A stretch of DNA of 64,000 bases from Bdellovibrio sp. qaytius (lineage in GTDB: Bacteria; Bdellovibrionota; Bdellovibrionia; Bdellovibrionales; Bdellovibrionaceae), in contig CP025734.1 of the NCBI GenBank assembly GCA_004011035.1, positions 1,572,001 through 1,636,000 on the forward strand. The letters are read 5' to 3'. This document shows, one piece after another, positions 17,775-26,031 of the stretch. Every line of letters begins with the position of its first letter. The stretch's first letter is position 1. The notes beneath the pieces were generated by a model that saw only the letters and a list, made by a program, of their open reading frames with translations, was not told the origin of the DNA and ran no database searches. Both the position numbers and the translations under genes were made by a program.

Positions 17775-18716
17775 ATGGCAAAAAATAATACTACACAAGA
17801 AATGTCTTCTGGAAGATTTGATTTCGTAGGCCAAGTTGGCTTTTTCGGCGGGATCTCATTAATTTTAACAGTTTTAGCATTAGGCTACTTAGCCGTGCGC
17901 GGAATCAATTACGGTATCGATTTTAAAGGTGGAACTGAGCTTCAAGTTAAATTTGCGCAATCTGTGCATATTGACGAAGTTCGTAAATCTTTAGATGGTA
18001 TGCCACTAGGCGAAGTGGGCGTTCAAGCTTTCGGTGAAGGCAATGAATTTATCATCCGCTTTCAAGGTGAAAAGGGCGCGACTGATAAAGAAACAAATGA
18101 AAAGTTAAACGAAGCGATTTCTGGTTTAAAAACTAAAATCACAACAACTTTTGCAAGCCAAGGCCCAGATATTCGCCGTGTGGATACGGTGGGACCTCAA
18201 GTCGGTGCTGAATTAAAACGTAATGGATTTTTAGCTGTATTTTACTGTCTATTAGTCATCTTCATCTACGTAGCACTTCGATTTGATTACAAGTTCTCGC
18301 CAGGTGCGGTGGTGTGTTTATTCCATGATGCGGTAATCACATTAGCGATCTTTATCTTGGTTGGAAAAGAAGTAAACATTCCAATTATGGCAGCGATCTT
18401 AACTTTAATTGGTTTCTCACTGAATGATACGATCGTGGTATTTGACCGTATTCGCGAAACAGAACACCAATACAGAGACAAGGGCTACAAATTCATTATC
18501 AATAAATCAATCAACGACATGTTAGGTAGAACACTGATCACTTCGGGTACAGTATTCGTATCCTCTTTATGTTTATTGATTTTTGCTAATGGCGTTGTAC
18601 AAGATATCGCGTTTGCGATTTCTGTAGGTATCGTATTCGGTTCTTACTCTTCTATTTACGTTGCTGCTCCATTTATTTTATTGATGGAAAACGTACTTAA
18701 GCCTGCAAAAGCTTAA
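17775..18716 (+). CDS. secF: Protein translocase subunit SecF
   Basis: A 313-residue partner of SecD. I prefer ATG 17775, which lies 10 nt after AGGA; the ATG at 17766 is only 1 nt after it. Helix 1 (about residues 18-40) is followed by NYGIDFKGGTELQVKF, a periplasmic domain, the VGPQVGAELKRNG segment before helix 2, and the conserved FSLNDTIVVFDRIRE in the transmembrane bundle. Six helices are visible. recJ follows after 11 nt. Confidence 0.96.
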   Translation: MAKNNTTQEMSSGRFDFVGQVGFFGGISLILTVLALGYLAVRGINYGIDFKGGTELQVKFAQSVHIDEVRKSLDGMPLGEVGVQAFGEGNEFIIRFQGEKGATDKETNEKLNEAISGLKTKITTTFASQGPDIRRVDTVGPQVGAELKRNGFLAVFYCLLVIFIYVALRFDYKFSPGAVVCLFHDAVITLAIFILVGKEVNIPIMAAILTLIGFSLNDTIVVFDRIRETEHQYRDKGYKFIINKSINDMLGRTLITSGTVFVSSLCLLIFANGVVQDIAFAISVGIVFGSYSSIYVAAPFILLMENVLKPAKA

Positions 18717-18727
18717 GGAGTTCGACA

Positions 18728-20452
18728 ATGGCTGTCTGGAAAGATAAAAGTAAAAATAAATCTGTTTCAGATAGCCAAAAACCATACCCAGAGTTGATCG
18801 GACGTCTCTTATCAGCTCGGGGTTTTGATGATTCACAAATTGATTCAATCTTAAATCCAAAATTAAGTTTACTTAAAGAACCTCTGTTACTTCTCGGCAT
18901 GGATAAAGCTGTAGAACGTATCAAGCGGGCTTATTTTAACAACGAAAAGATCTGTATCTATGCTGACTTTGATTTAGACGGCACAAGTGGTCTTGCGATT
19001 TTAAAACAAGCTTTAGAAAACCTAGGTTTCAAAGATGTTAGCTACTATCAGCCAAAACGTTTAAGTGAAGGTTACGGCTTTCATGCTCACGCGGTTGAGG
19101 AATTAAAAACAATCGGTATTGATTTAATTATCACGGTCGATGTGGGTATTACTTCGCATAAAGCTTTTGAAAAAGCGCGCGAACTTAATATCGATGTGAT
19201 TTTAACAGATCACCATTTGCCGAGTGAAACTTTACCTGATGCTTATTGCGTGGTGAATCCCAATCAAAAAATGTGCACCAGTGAATTGGGCTATCTTTGC
19301 GGGGCAGGGGTTGCTTTTTACCTCGCGCGCGCTTTAAAACGTGCTTTTGCTGAAGATCCAAAACTTCCGCATAATGAATGGGATCTTAAAGACTTATTAG
19401 ACCTGTTTAGTATTGCCACTTTAACCGATATGGTTCCGCTGATTGAAGATAACCGTGTGTTAGTGAAACACGGCATGGTTGTTTTGCAAAATACCAAAAG
19501 ACCAGGTCTTCAGGCTTTATTAGAAGCTCTTGAATTATCAGGAAGGTCTTTATCTTCGCAAGATGTTTCGATTAAGTTTGCACCAAAGTTAAACGCTTTA
19601 TCGCGTATGGAATCAGACACTTTACCGATTCACATTTATTTAGAAGAAAATTTAGCGCAAGCGCGTTCGATGGTTGATCAAATTTTAAAGAACAATCAAA
19701 CACGTCAAAGCTTGCAATCTGATGCTGAAGGCAAAGCTTTAGCCTTACTTAAAGACTGGAACAAAGAAGACTTTATTTTTGTTTCATCTGAAGAATTTCA
19801 CCGCGGTATTATTGGCCTAATTGCTACAAAATTATCGCAAGAATTTAATCGCCCAGCTTTTGTGGGCTCACAAAATTCTGAAGGTATGATTGTGGGTAGC
19901 GGGCGTTTACCAGTAGGTCATGAATCAAGTTTAGTTGATGCCTTGGGTTTTGCATCGGCAGCACTGAATCGTTTTGGTGGTCATGCGGCCGCTGCGGGGT
20001 TTGAATTGCCTGCAGCCAATAAAGAATTACTGATGGAAGGTTTAGAAAAATTCTATCACCAGTTAAAATTAGAAAAACGTGAAGTTGAAATTGATTTTGA
20101 TGTGACAGCACAATTATCTGATGTGAATTCTCATTTTATGAAATGGTATGATCATATCGGGCCTTACGGCGTTGGTTTTACTACGCCGCTTTTTCGCTTT
20201 AATAATTTATCTTTAAAAAAGATGAATGAATTAAAAGGCGGGCATTTGAAAGTTCAATTTTTAGATCAAGGCAACGCGCAAGAAAATACTATGGATGCCC
20301 TGTTGTTTTCGCCAAGCTCTGCGCAACGTGAAGTTTTACAGGTTGGTAAAACCTATGATGTTCTAGGTGAAATTCAGTGGAATTATTTTAGAAATAAACA
20401 GTCAGTGCAGATTTTGATTAAAGATTTACGCCCGACTGAATCGACGCAATAA
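18728..20452 (+). CDS. recJ: Single-stranded-DNA-specific exonuclease RecJ
   Basis: A 574-residue 5'-3' ssDNA exonuclease acting in RecF-type recombination and mismatch repair. The DHH catalytic core has ICIYADFDLDGTSG, IITVDVGIT, the metal-binding VILTDHHLPSE and LFSIATLTDMVPL. The DHHA1 region ends with the glycine-rich substrate loop GGHAAAAGFEL, and a C-terminal OB-fold domain follows. Length equals that of E. coli RecJ. An AAGGAG ribosome site overlaps the secF stop, so it is in the same operon as secDF. Confidence 0.96.
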   Translation: MAVWKDKSKNKSVSDSQKPYPELIGRLLSARGFDDSQIDSILNPKLSLLKEPLLLLGMDKAVERIKRAYFNNEKICIYADFDLDGTSGLAILKQALENLGFKDVSYYQPKRLSEGYGFHAHAVEELKTIGIDLIITVDVGITSHKAFEKARELNIDVILTDHHLPSETLPDAYCVVNPNQKMCTSELGYLCGAGVAFYLARALKRAFAEDPKLPHNEWDLKDLLDLFSIATLTDMVPLIEDNRVLVKHGMVVLQNTKRPGLQALLEALELSGRSLSSQDVSIKFAPKLNALSRMESDTLPIHIYLEENLAQARSMVDQILKNNQTRQSLQSDAEGKALALLKDWNKEDFIFVSSEEFHRGIIGLIATKLSQEFNRPAFVGSQNSEGMIVGSGRLPVGHESSLVDALGFASAALNRFGGHAAAAGFELPAANKELLMEGLEKFYHQLKLEKREVEIDFDVTAQLSDVNSHFMKWYDHIGPYGVGFTTPLFRFNNLSLKKMNELKGGHLKVQFLDQGNAQENTMDALLFSPSSAQREVLQVGKTYDVLGEIQWNYFRNKQSVQILIKDLRPTESTQ

Positions 20453-20466
20453 ACGAAGGTTTTGAG

Positions 20467-21189
20467 ATGAAAAGTTTTAGTCATATTAAAGCGCCTCCTA
20501 AAAAAGAAATTAAATCTGTTGTTTGTCTATCGGGTGGTCTAGATTCGGCCGTTAATTTGTTCGCCGCTCATAAAATGTCAGAAGTTGTTTGTGCCGTAAC
20601 TTTTAATTACGGGCAAAAAGCCGCAGAAAAAGAAATTGCAGCCAGTCGAGCCTTAACTGCTAAATTAAATATTCCGCATAAAGTGATCGATTTACCTTGG
20701 TTTAAAGATTTAGGTGAATCATCTTTAACAAGCAATAAACAGCAAATTCCAATTGGTGATGATGTTGCGATTGATGATCATAAAAAATCTATTGTTTCTG
20801 CAAAAGCTGTTTGGGTGCCAAACCGTAACGGAATATTTTTAAATATAGCAGCGGGTATCGCTGAAAGTTTAAAAGCAGAAATTATTGTGCCTGGCTTTAA
20901 TTTAGAAGAAGCCTCTACATTTCCTGATAACAGCGTTGGCTTTATGAAAAGCTTAGATATATCTTTTGCATTTTCAACAGCTAATAAAGTGCGTGTGCAT
21001 TGTTACACGGTCTCATTACAAAAAAGTGAAATCGTAAGTGCTGGTAAAAATCTAGAAGTTCCGTTTGAAATGATTTGGCCTTGTTACTTTGCTAAACCAA
21101 AATGGTGCGGCGAGTGTGAATCTTGTAAACGGGCCAAACGGGCGTTTAGTGTAAATCAGGTATCGGTCGCTCATTTATTTGAAAGATAA
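20467..21189 (+). CDS. queC: 7-cyano-7-deazaguanine (preQ0) synthase
   Basis: A 240-residue ATP pyrophosphatase-fold enzyme converting 7-carboxy-7-deazaguanine and ammonia to preQ0. It has the PP-loop VVCLSGGLDSAV, VTFNYGQKA, and WVPNRNGIFLNIAA. The C-terminal zinc site is four cysteines in CYFAKPKWCGECESCKRAKRAF-type spacing (the first Cys at about residue 210). RBS AAGG before ATG. It supplies the base later inserted by tgt. The neighbouring DUF366-like gene starts 9 nt after its stop. Confidence 0.96.
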   Translation: MKSFSHIKAPPKKEIKSVVCLSGGLDSAVNLFAAHKMSEVVCAVTFNYGQKAAEKEIAASRALTAKLNIPHKVIDLPWFKDLGESSLTSNKQQIPIGDDVAIDDHKKSIVSAKAVWVPNRNGIFLNIAAGIAESLKAEIIVPGFNLEEASTFPDNSVGFMKSLDISFAFSTANKVRVHCYTVSLQKSEIVSAGKNLEVPFEMIWPCYFAKPKWCGECESCKRAKRAFSVNQVSVAHLFER

Positions 21190-21198
21190 AAATTAATT

Positions 21199-21768
21199 AT
21201 GGAAACTCTTTTTGTATCAACTCCTAAAAAAGTATTAAAAAATTACGATGGTTCGCAGCTTCGCCCTTTATTTTCTTATGAAAATTTTGGTCTTAAAGGC
21301 AATGCCATGATTTCATGGATTTCACCCACAGATGTGACTTTAGATCACATGGTTGATTATGAAGATAAAATCGATGCGCAAAAAATTTGCGGCGATAAGA
21401 TGTTACATTTTATGATCGAGTTCTTTCCGGCAAATTTATCTTTTGGAGTGATGGCGCAAAGATTACTGGCTTCAATCATTAAAGATATGATCACGCAAAA
21501 AGTGGCTTCGTCTTATAAATTGATTCGTAAGGGTGATGATATTTATGTTGATGGTGGCAAGCTTTCGATTTCAATTGCCAGCGTGTCGGCGGTTTCAACA
21601 TTAGTGCATTTTGCGGTGAATATCACAAACAAAGGCACTCCGGTAAAAACAGCGTCATTAGAAGATTTAAAAATTAAACCTGATGTTTTTGCAAAAGAAG
21701 TTTTAAAAGCTTTTTCAACTGAATTTGAAGACGTTATTTGGGCCACGCAAAAGGTGAAACCATTATGA
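21199..21768 (+). CDS. DUF366-like protein
   Basis: A 189-residue cytosolic protein. The N-terminal segment YDGSQLRPLFSYENFGLKGNAM followed by a Pro-Thr-Asp-Val stretch fits my recollection of the DUF366 family, which has a fold related to biotin/lipoate ligases and no established activity. Later there are a Gly-Asp-rich strand (DDIYVDGGKLSISIAS) and a C-terminal helix. Its close link to queC suggests a job in deazaguanine metabolism, but this is inference from position only. It ends in an ATGA overlap with the DUF547 gene. Family name is from memory, not from a search. Confidence 0.6.
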   Translation: METLFVSTPKKVLKNYDGSQLRPLFSYENFGLKGNAMISWISPTDVTLDHMVDYEDKIDAQKICGDKMLHFMIEFFPANLSFGVMAQRLLASIIKDMITQKVASSYKLIRKGDDIYVDGGKLSISIASVSAVSTLVHFAVNITNKGTPVKTASLEDLKIKPDVFAKEVLKAFSTEFEDVIWATQKVKPL

Positions 21769-22559
21769 TGCTAAGAAGTTTAATCTTAAGTTTTACTTTA
21801 ATTTATACATTACCCGTTTTCGCTTTTGATCATAATTTTGGATTATGGAAGCGTGTAGTTACAAAGTATGTCGATTACTCAACAGTGCCCGCGACAGTTG
21901 ATTATTTAGGAATTAAAAATAACCGCTTAGATTTTACTGAAAACCTGCAAGAGATGGTTAAAGTGACTGAAGCTGAATATAAGGCTTTCACTGTGGATCA
22001 GCGTAAAGCTTTTATTTTAAACCTTTACGGCGCGATCGCGATTAAAGCTGTGTTAGATCAAATTGATGGTAAGACGCTACCTAAATCGATTAAAGATGCG
22101 TCTCGTATTTTAAACGATATTTTTGATAAAAAGATTTTTAAGTTGTTCGATAAAAAACGCAGCCTTAATTACATTGAGAATGAATTAGCTGAAGAATTTA
22201 AAACTGATTTTAAATTTATGGTGGCTTTTGCGTGTACAGCTAAAAGTTGTCCTCCGCCCGGGTATTACACGGCTGAGAGTTTAACTAAGACGTTAAACGA
22301 AGTGATGAAATCGTTTTTAAGCTATGACAAAAATGCCAATTACACGATGGAGACAAACAAGTTTGTAGCCTGTGATTATTTTGAGCCGCGCGAAAAGTAC
22401 ATGAAATATTCAAAAGAGTATTCAAGCTTAAAAGATTTTTTAATTCGCAATGCGCCGATTTCAGAACTTTTAAAAGACAAAGCGTTGAAAAACGAAAACA
22501 GTCTTGATTTAGATTTCACTAAAATGGATTGGTCTTTAAGCGCTAAGCCTGCTCAATAG
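21765..22559 (+). CDS. Secreted DUF547 domain protein
   Basis: A 264-residue exported protein starting at the ATG that overlaps the previous stop (ATGATG; the second ATG at 21768 is equally possible). The signal peptide ends near VFA/FDH. The mature part has the DUF547 landmarks: VDYSTVPA, the helix with RKAFILNLYGAIAIKAVL, SLNYIENEL, and the cysteine-containing FACTAKSCPPP. DUF547 proteins are related to cysteine proteases or transglutaminase-like folds, and the Cys in this motif could be catalytic, but no activity is established here. Its 3' end forms one arm of a hairpin with the start of the convergent gene's 3' end. Confidence 0.82.
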   Translation: MMLRSLILSFTLIYTLPVFAFDHNFGLWKRVVTKYVDYSTVPATVDYLGIKNNRLDFTENLQEMVKVTEAEYKAFTVDQRKAFILNLYGAIAIKAVLDQIDGKTLPKSIKDASRILNDIFDKKIFKLFDKKRSLNYIENELAEEFKTDFKFMVAFACTAKSCPPPGYYTAESLTKTLNEVMKSFLSYDKNANYTMETNKFVACDYFEPREKYMKYSKEYSSLKDFLIRNAPISELLKDKALKNENSLDLDFTKMDWSLSAKPAQ

Positions 22560-22567
22560 GCTTAGCG
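22541..22567. terminator. Bidirectional hairpin across two convergent stop codons
   Basis: CGCTAAGCCT (22541-22550) pairs with AGGCTTAGCG (22558-22567), a perfect 10-bp stem with a 7-nt loop. Both stops lie inside it, and only 2 nt separate the genes. T-runs are absent, but the symmetry serves both strands. Confidence 0.6.
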
Positions 22568-22903
22568 AAATACGAAATACACGGCGCCAACCATACAAAG
22601 GCCAGCCCATAGAAAATCTAATTTAAAACTTTGGTTCATATAGAGCGTCGAAAAAACGATAAATACAACCATCGTGATCACTTCTTGAATGATCTTTAGC
22701 TGTGGCAATGTGAAGTGTGTAAAGCCAAAACGATTCGCGGGCACTTGAAAACAATATTCAAAAAATGCGATACCCCAGCTGATTAAGATGACCATCCATA
22801 GGGGAGAATTGTTCATGGTTTTTAAATGACCATACCAAGCCCAAGTCATAAAAATATTTGAGATAACTAATAAGACTAATGGAAAAAAAGCACTTAAAGT
22901 CAT
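22562..22903 (-). CDS. DMT-type small membrane protein (DUF486)
   Basis: A 113-residue membrane protein with four hydrophobic helices (about residues 4-22, 33-52, 70-88, 94-111). It carries the family's NIFMTWAWYGHL, EYCFQVPANRFG and QLKIIQEVITMVVF segments. DUF486 proteins look like half-size drug/metabolite transporters; the substrate is unknown. Its start overlaps by 1 nt the stop of the Na/Pi cotransporter gene, so the two are co-transcribed. Confidence 0.85.
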   Translation of the reverse strand: MTLSAFFPLVLLVISNIFMTWAWYGHLKTMNNSPLWMVILISWGIAFFEYCFQVPANRFGFTHFTLPQLKIIQEVITMVVFIVFSTLYMNQSFKLDFLWAGLCMVGAVYFVFR

Positions 22904-24549
22904 TACGATAAATCTTCTTTCGGTTCGTCGTTAATCTTTTTACCGGCGCCTTTCACAGTGGCGTAGGCGTGATTACAAAGTAAACTTGCGATACGGCGGT
23001 ATTCGCTTAATAAATCTAAATGAATAGAACTTGTGTTGATCGAATCTTGCATGCCGCGGTTTAATCGCGAAATATGATTTTCTCTGAAGTTAAGTTCGAT
23101 TTTTGCTAATTCGCGTTTTAATTGAATCGCACTTTCACACATCGCAGGGCTATCGTAAGCGTTAATACCCATTGAAGCCACTTTAACAACTTGCGCATGC
23201 ATTTGTTTAATTTCGCTCCAGCCTTCGTTAGAAAAATAAAGTTTTAAGGCGTGTTTTTTAATCGCTAAGGTTCTGATGTTAATATCAATTGAATCTGCTG
23301 CGCGTTCTAGATCTGAAATGAACATGATCATATTCATCACGTTTTGATTCACGACTGAAGCATTAGAATTGGCTTGGTTTAATAAGAACATTTTAGTTTC
23401 GCGGTATAAAAAATCCACTTGGTTATCGCGATCTTTAATCGATTGCACTAAGACGGGATCTTCTTCTTCAAATAACACTACAGAATCTTTTAACATGCTG
23501 ATCACGATATCTGCACAACGCATGATTTCGCGCTGAGCATATGAAACCGCAAGAGCCGTGTTATCGTAATTGTTCATGGCTAAGTACTCTGTGCCAAACT
23601 CTTCTTGTAAGCCTTTTGGAAACATTTTTTGAATTAAAGCAGAACCTTTAGAAATAAACGGATAAAAAATAATCGCAGAACCGATATTAAAGAAAAAATG
23701 CGCATTAGCGATCATACGTGATGATGTACTTTGAAATTGGCTGACGAAATCAATAAAATAAGAGGTCAGCGGGTAGAAGATAATCACACTTAACGCTTTA
23801 TAAAAGAAGTGCGCCCAGGCCACTTGTTTACCGATGTAATTGCTTCCCGCAGCCGTGTAAAGGGCCGTTGAAGTTGTGCCGATATTAGCGCCGTAAACCC
23901 AAATGATGGCATCGTGAGGTGTGATCACGCCTGCAGAACATAAGCTCATCGCAAGACCGATCGTGATCGCACTACTATGAACAAACGCACAGAAAATAAC
24001 AGCGGCAAAAAATGAGTACGCTGAGTTTTCTTTTAAGCTACTGAAAAATTCAGCTAAAATTTCTAATTGCGCAAAATAATGCGAACTGATCGAAATCATT
24101 TTTAAACCTAAAAAGATCATCGCAAAACCCATGATCACAGTGCTTAGGTTTTTTAATGATGGTTTTTTAGTGATGAAAAAAGCAAAGAAGCCCAACACAA
24201 ATAACGGTAAAGCGTATTGCGATAAATCAAACGAGATTAATTGCACTGTTAATGTTGAACCGATGGCGGTTCCGATGATAACGCCCATCACTTGCGGCAA
24301 TTGAATAACTCGCGCGCTGCCAAGGCCCACTAACATACTTGTTACGGCACCTGAACTTTGTAGAATTGATGTTAAGCCAACACCTACACCGATCGATAAC
24401 AAACTTGATTTAGAAAGTTTTGTCATTAGAAGTGTGATTCTTTGGGCCATCAATTTTTCAAGTGATTGTGAAGCCATTGAGCTTCCGTAAAGAAAGAACG
24501 CGATACCGCTTAAGAAAATTACAAAGTGACTATTTTGAAGATCGATCAT
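22903..24549 (-). CDS. Na/Pi cotransporter family protein with PhoU-like C-terminus
   Basis: A 548-residue membrane protein. The first 310 residues contain about eight helices and the two inverted QSS/HSS motifs of the Na/Pi-cotransporter family (TSILQSSGAVTSMLVG and CAFVHSSAITIGLAM). The last 210 residues form a soluble helical domain resembling PhoU. Bacterial members (NptA, YjbB) move phosphate, mainly as exporters when Pi is high. The promoter region is shared with the divergent Nudix gene 31 nt away. Confidence 0.92.
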   Translation of the reverse strand: MIDLQNSHFVIFLSGIAFFLYGSSMASQSLEKLMAQRITLLMTKLSKSSLLSIGVGVGLTSILQSSGAVTSMLVGLGSARVIQLPQVMGVIIGTAIGSTLTVQLISFDLSQYALPLFVLGFFAFFITKKPSLKNLSTVIMGFAMIFLGLKMISISSHYFAQLEILAEFFSSLKENSAYSFFAAVIFCAFVHSSAITIGLAMSLCSAGVITPHDAIIWVYGANIGTTSTALYTAAGSNYIGKQVAWAHFFYKALSVIIFYPLTSYFIDFVSQFQSTSSRMIANAHFFFNIGSAIIFYPFISKGSALIQKMFPKGLQEEFGTEYLAMNNYDNTALAVSYAQREIMRCADIVISMLKDSVVLFEEEDPVLVQSIKDRDNQVDFLYRETKMFLLNQANSNASVVNQNVMNMIMFISDLERAADSIDINIRTLAIKKHALKLYFSNEGWSEIKQMHAQVVKVASMGINAYDSPAMCESAIQLKRELAKIELNFRENHISRLNRGMQDSINTSSIHLDLLSEYRRIASLLCNHAYATVKGAGKKINDEPKEDLS

Positions 24550-24580
24550 ACTCTTAAATCATACAAGGATTTTGGGAGTA

Positions 24581-24985
24581 ATGGCAAATACAGATGTTCT
24601 GCAAGTGGTCGCATTAGCGCTTTTTCATCCGGTCAGAAAACGGTATCTTATCGTGCGTAGAAATAGCCAGCAAACTTCAGGAGCAGGCCATTGGGAATTT
24701 CCAGGTGGTAAAATCGATGCCGGCGAAACGCAAACACAGGCTTTGGTGCGTGAAATCCTTGAAGAGCTTGGTTTTACAGCGATCGAATCTGGACTTAGTT
24801 ACGTGCACAGTAATCAGTATAAATACCCTCAGCGCACGGTCGAATTGCATCTGTACAAATATGAAAAAGCCATTGATGAATTTTTATTGGTTGATCACGA
24901 TTTGCATGCGTGGGTCGATGAATCTGAGATTGCCGGTTTTCAATTAGCTCCGGCAGATATTCCGTTTATTAAATATCTTTTTTAA
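24581..24985 (+). CDS. Nudix hydrolase, MutT-like
   Basis: A 134-residue enzyme with a complete Nudix box: GGKIDAGETQTQALVREILEELG. The preceding HWEFPGGK and the short length match 8-oxo-dGTP diphosphatases, which clean the nucleotide pool of oxidised dGTP. I use ATG 24581; a TTG 9 nt upstream is in frame. The gene ends with a 4-nt antisense overlap with the DCC protein gene. mutM at 62224 would act on the same lesion once in DNA. Confidence 0.88.
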   Translation: MANTDVLQVVALALFHPVRKRYLIVRRNSQQTSGAGHWEFPGGKIDAGETQTQALVREILEELGFTAIESGLSYVHSNQYKYPQRTVELHLYKYEKAIDEFLLVDHDLHAWVDESEIAGFQLAPADIPFIKYLF

Positions 24986-25416
24986 TCGAGAAAAAATTTT
25001 CTTTCTTGCGGTGTTGGCAATCTGCAGGTTTCTGATTTACCAAAGATGCGGTAACGATATCTGGCCACAAGATCATAGAAAAAATCAGTAATAAAACGGG
25101 GTAGAGTGCGTAACATAATGCTTATTGGTTTGTAGGCTCCACCGATATCACCCAGTAAGTAAGCCACAGCTTCGGTTTTTCGATAAATTTTTTGATCACG
25201 ATAATAGACGACATATTCAAGACCTAAGTCGCGAGGTGAAAGCAATTCGCGAGCGGTTGGCCCTTGTAATGGAGCAAAAGAGATCTGACCTTCAGAAAAT
25301 TTCGGAAGGGCAAAGTCTACGAGGGCGCTGCACAGACCGCAGACCCCATCGAAAAATAATATTCTATCTTTATTTAGTCTGCTTTCAGCAGACCTTGTTT
25401 CTTTCATATTTTTCAT
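24982..25416 (-). CDS. DCC-family thiol-disulfide oxidoreductase (DUF393)
   Basis: A 144-residue thioredoxin-like protein with the family's defining DGVCGLCSALVDF, the CxxC in a D-G-V-C-x-x-C context near residue 24. The rest (SFAPLQGPTARELL, VVYYRDQKIYRKTEAVAYLL, RYRIFGK) matches DUF393 throughout. The physiological substrate is unknown. The gene starts 20 nt from the divergent LON-domain gene and ends in a 4-nt overlap with the Nudix gene. Confidence 0.92.
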   Translation of the reverse strand: MKNMKETRSAESRLNKDRILFFDGVCGLCSALVDFALPKFSEGQISFAPLQGPTARELLSPRDLGLEYVVYYRDQKIYRKTEAVAYLLGDIGGAYKPISIMLRTLPRFITDFFYDLVARYRYRIFGKSETCRLPTPQERKFFLD

Positions 25417-25436
25417 GATACACTTTTTTTAAGCAG

Positions 25437-26027
25437 ATGAAATGTTTTGTTTTCCCGCTCACGCATGCAAATTTGTTTCCGCTCACCACAAAGCCTTTAA
25501 ATATCTTTGAACCTAGATATTTGCAGATGGTCGAAGAATCCCTATCTTTAAAAATACCGATAGCTTTAGCCTACGTTCCAGAAAACGGTGACACCTATCG
25601 TTCAATCGCAGGTTTCGGTTTGCCGCAAGTGATCGATCAAAGACCCAATGATAATTTGTTAATATTCTTACCTGGCCAAGGTAAAATCAGAATTTTAAAC
25701 GAAGATAAAAGTGATCCTTTAAAACCATATCTGATCGCTGATTGTGAAATCGTGCTTGAAGATCTTACATTAGATGAATCACTAGCTTCAAAATTTACAA
25801 CTTTAAATGCGCTCTTAGTTCAATGGGTGCAAAAACACATTCCAGATGCTGAACAGCGCGATATTTTTATTCGTTCGCTTAAAGGGCCGCAAGAGACTGT
25901 GTCTGCATTTGCGGCCTACTTAATTCGTGATTACGATTTGCAATACGAAATGATGGAGATCTTTAATCTTAATGATCAGATTCGTTATTTGCATCGTCTC
26001 TATGAGTCGAATGAACTAACGATCTGA
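25437..26027 (+). CDS. LON substrate-binding domain protein (no protease part)
   Basis: A 196-residue protein consisting of the N-terminal Lon domain alone. It has the opening FPLTHANLFPLTTKPLNIFEPRY, which is the hallmark of the family (usual sequence FPLxxxVLFPGxxLPLxIFExRY), then ALAYVPENG and a helical C-terminus. No ATPase or Ser-Lys protease domain is present. Such stand-alone proteins are widespread and of unknown role, probably peptide binders. It converges with the lipoprotein gene 4 nt away. Confidence 0.88.
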   Translation: MKCFVFPLTHANLFPLTTKPLNIFEPRYLQMVEESLSLKIPIALAYVPENGDTYRSIAGFGLPQVIDQRPNDNLLIFLPGQGKIRILNEDKSDPLKPYLIADCEIVLEDLTLDESLASKFTTLNALLVQWVQKHIPDAEQRDIFIRSLKGPQETVSAFAAYLIRDYDLQYEMMEIFNLNDQIRYLHRLYESNELTI

Positions 26028-26031
26028 TTTC

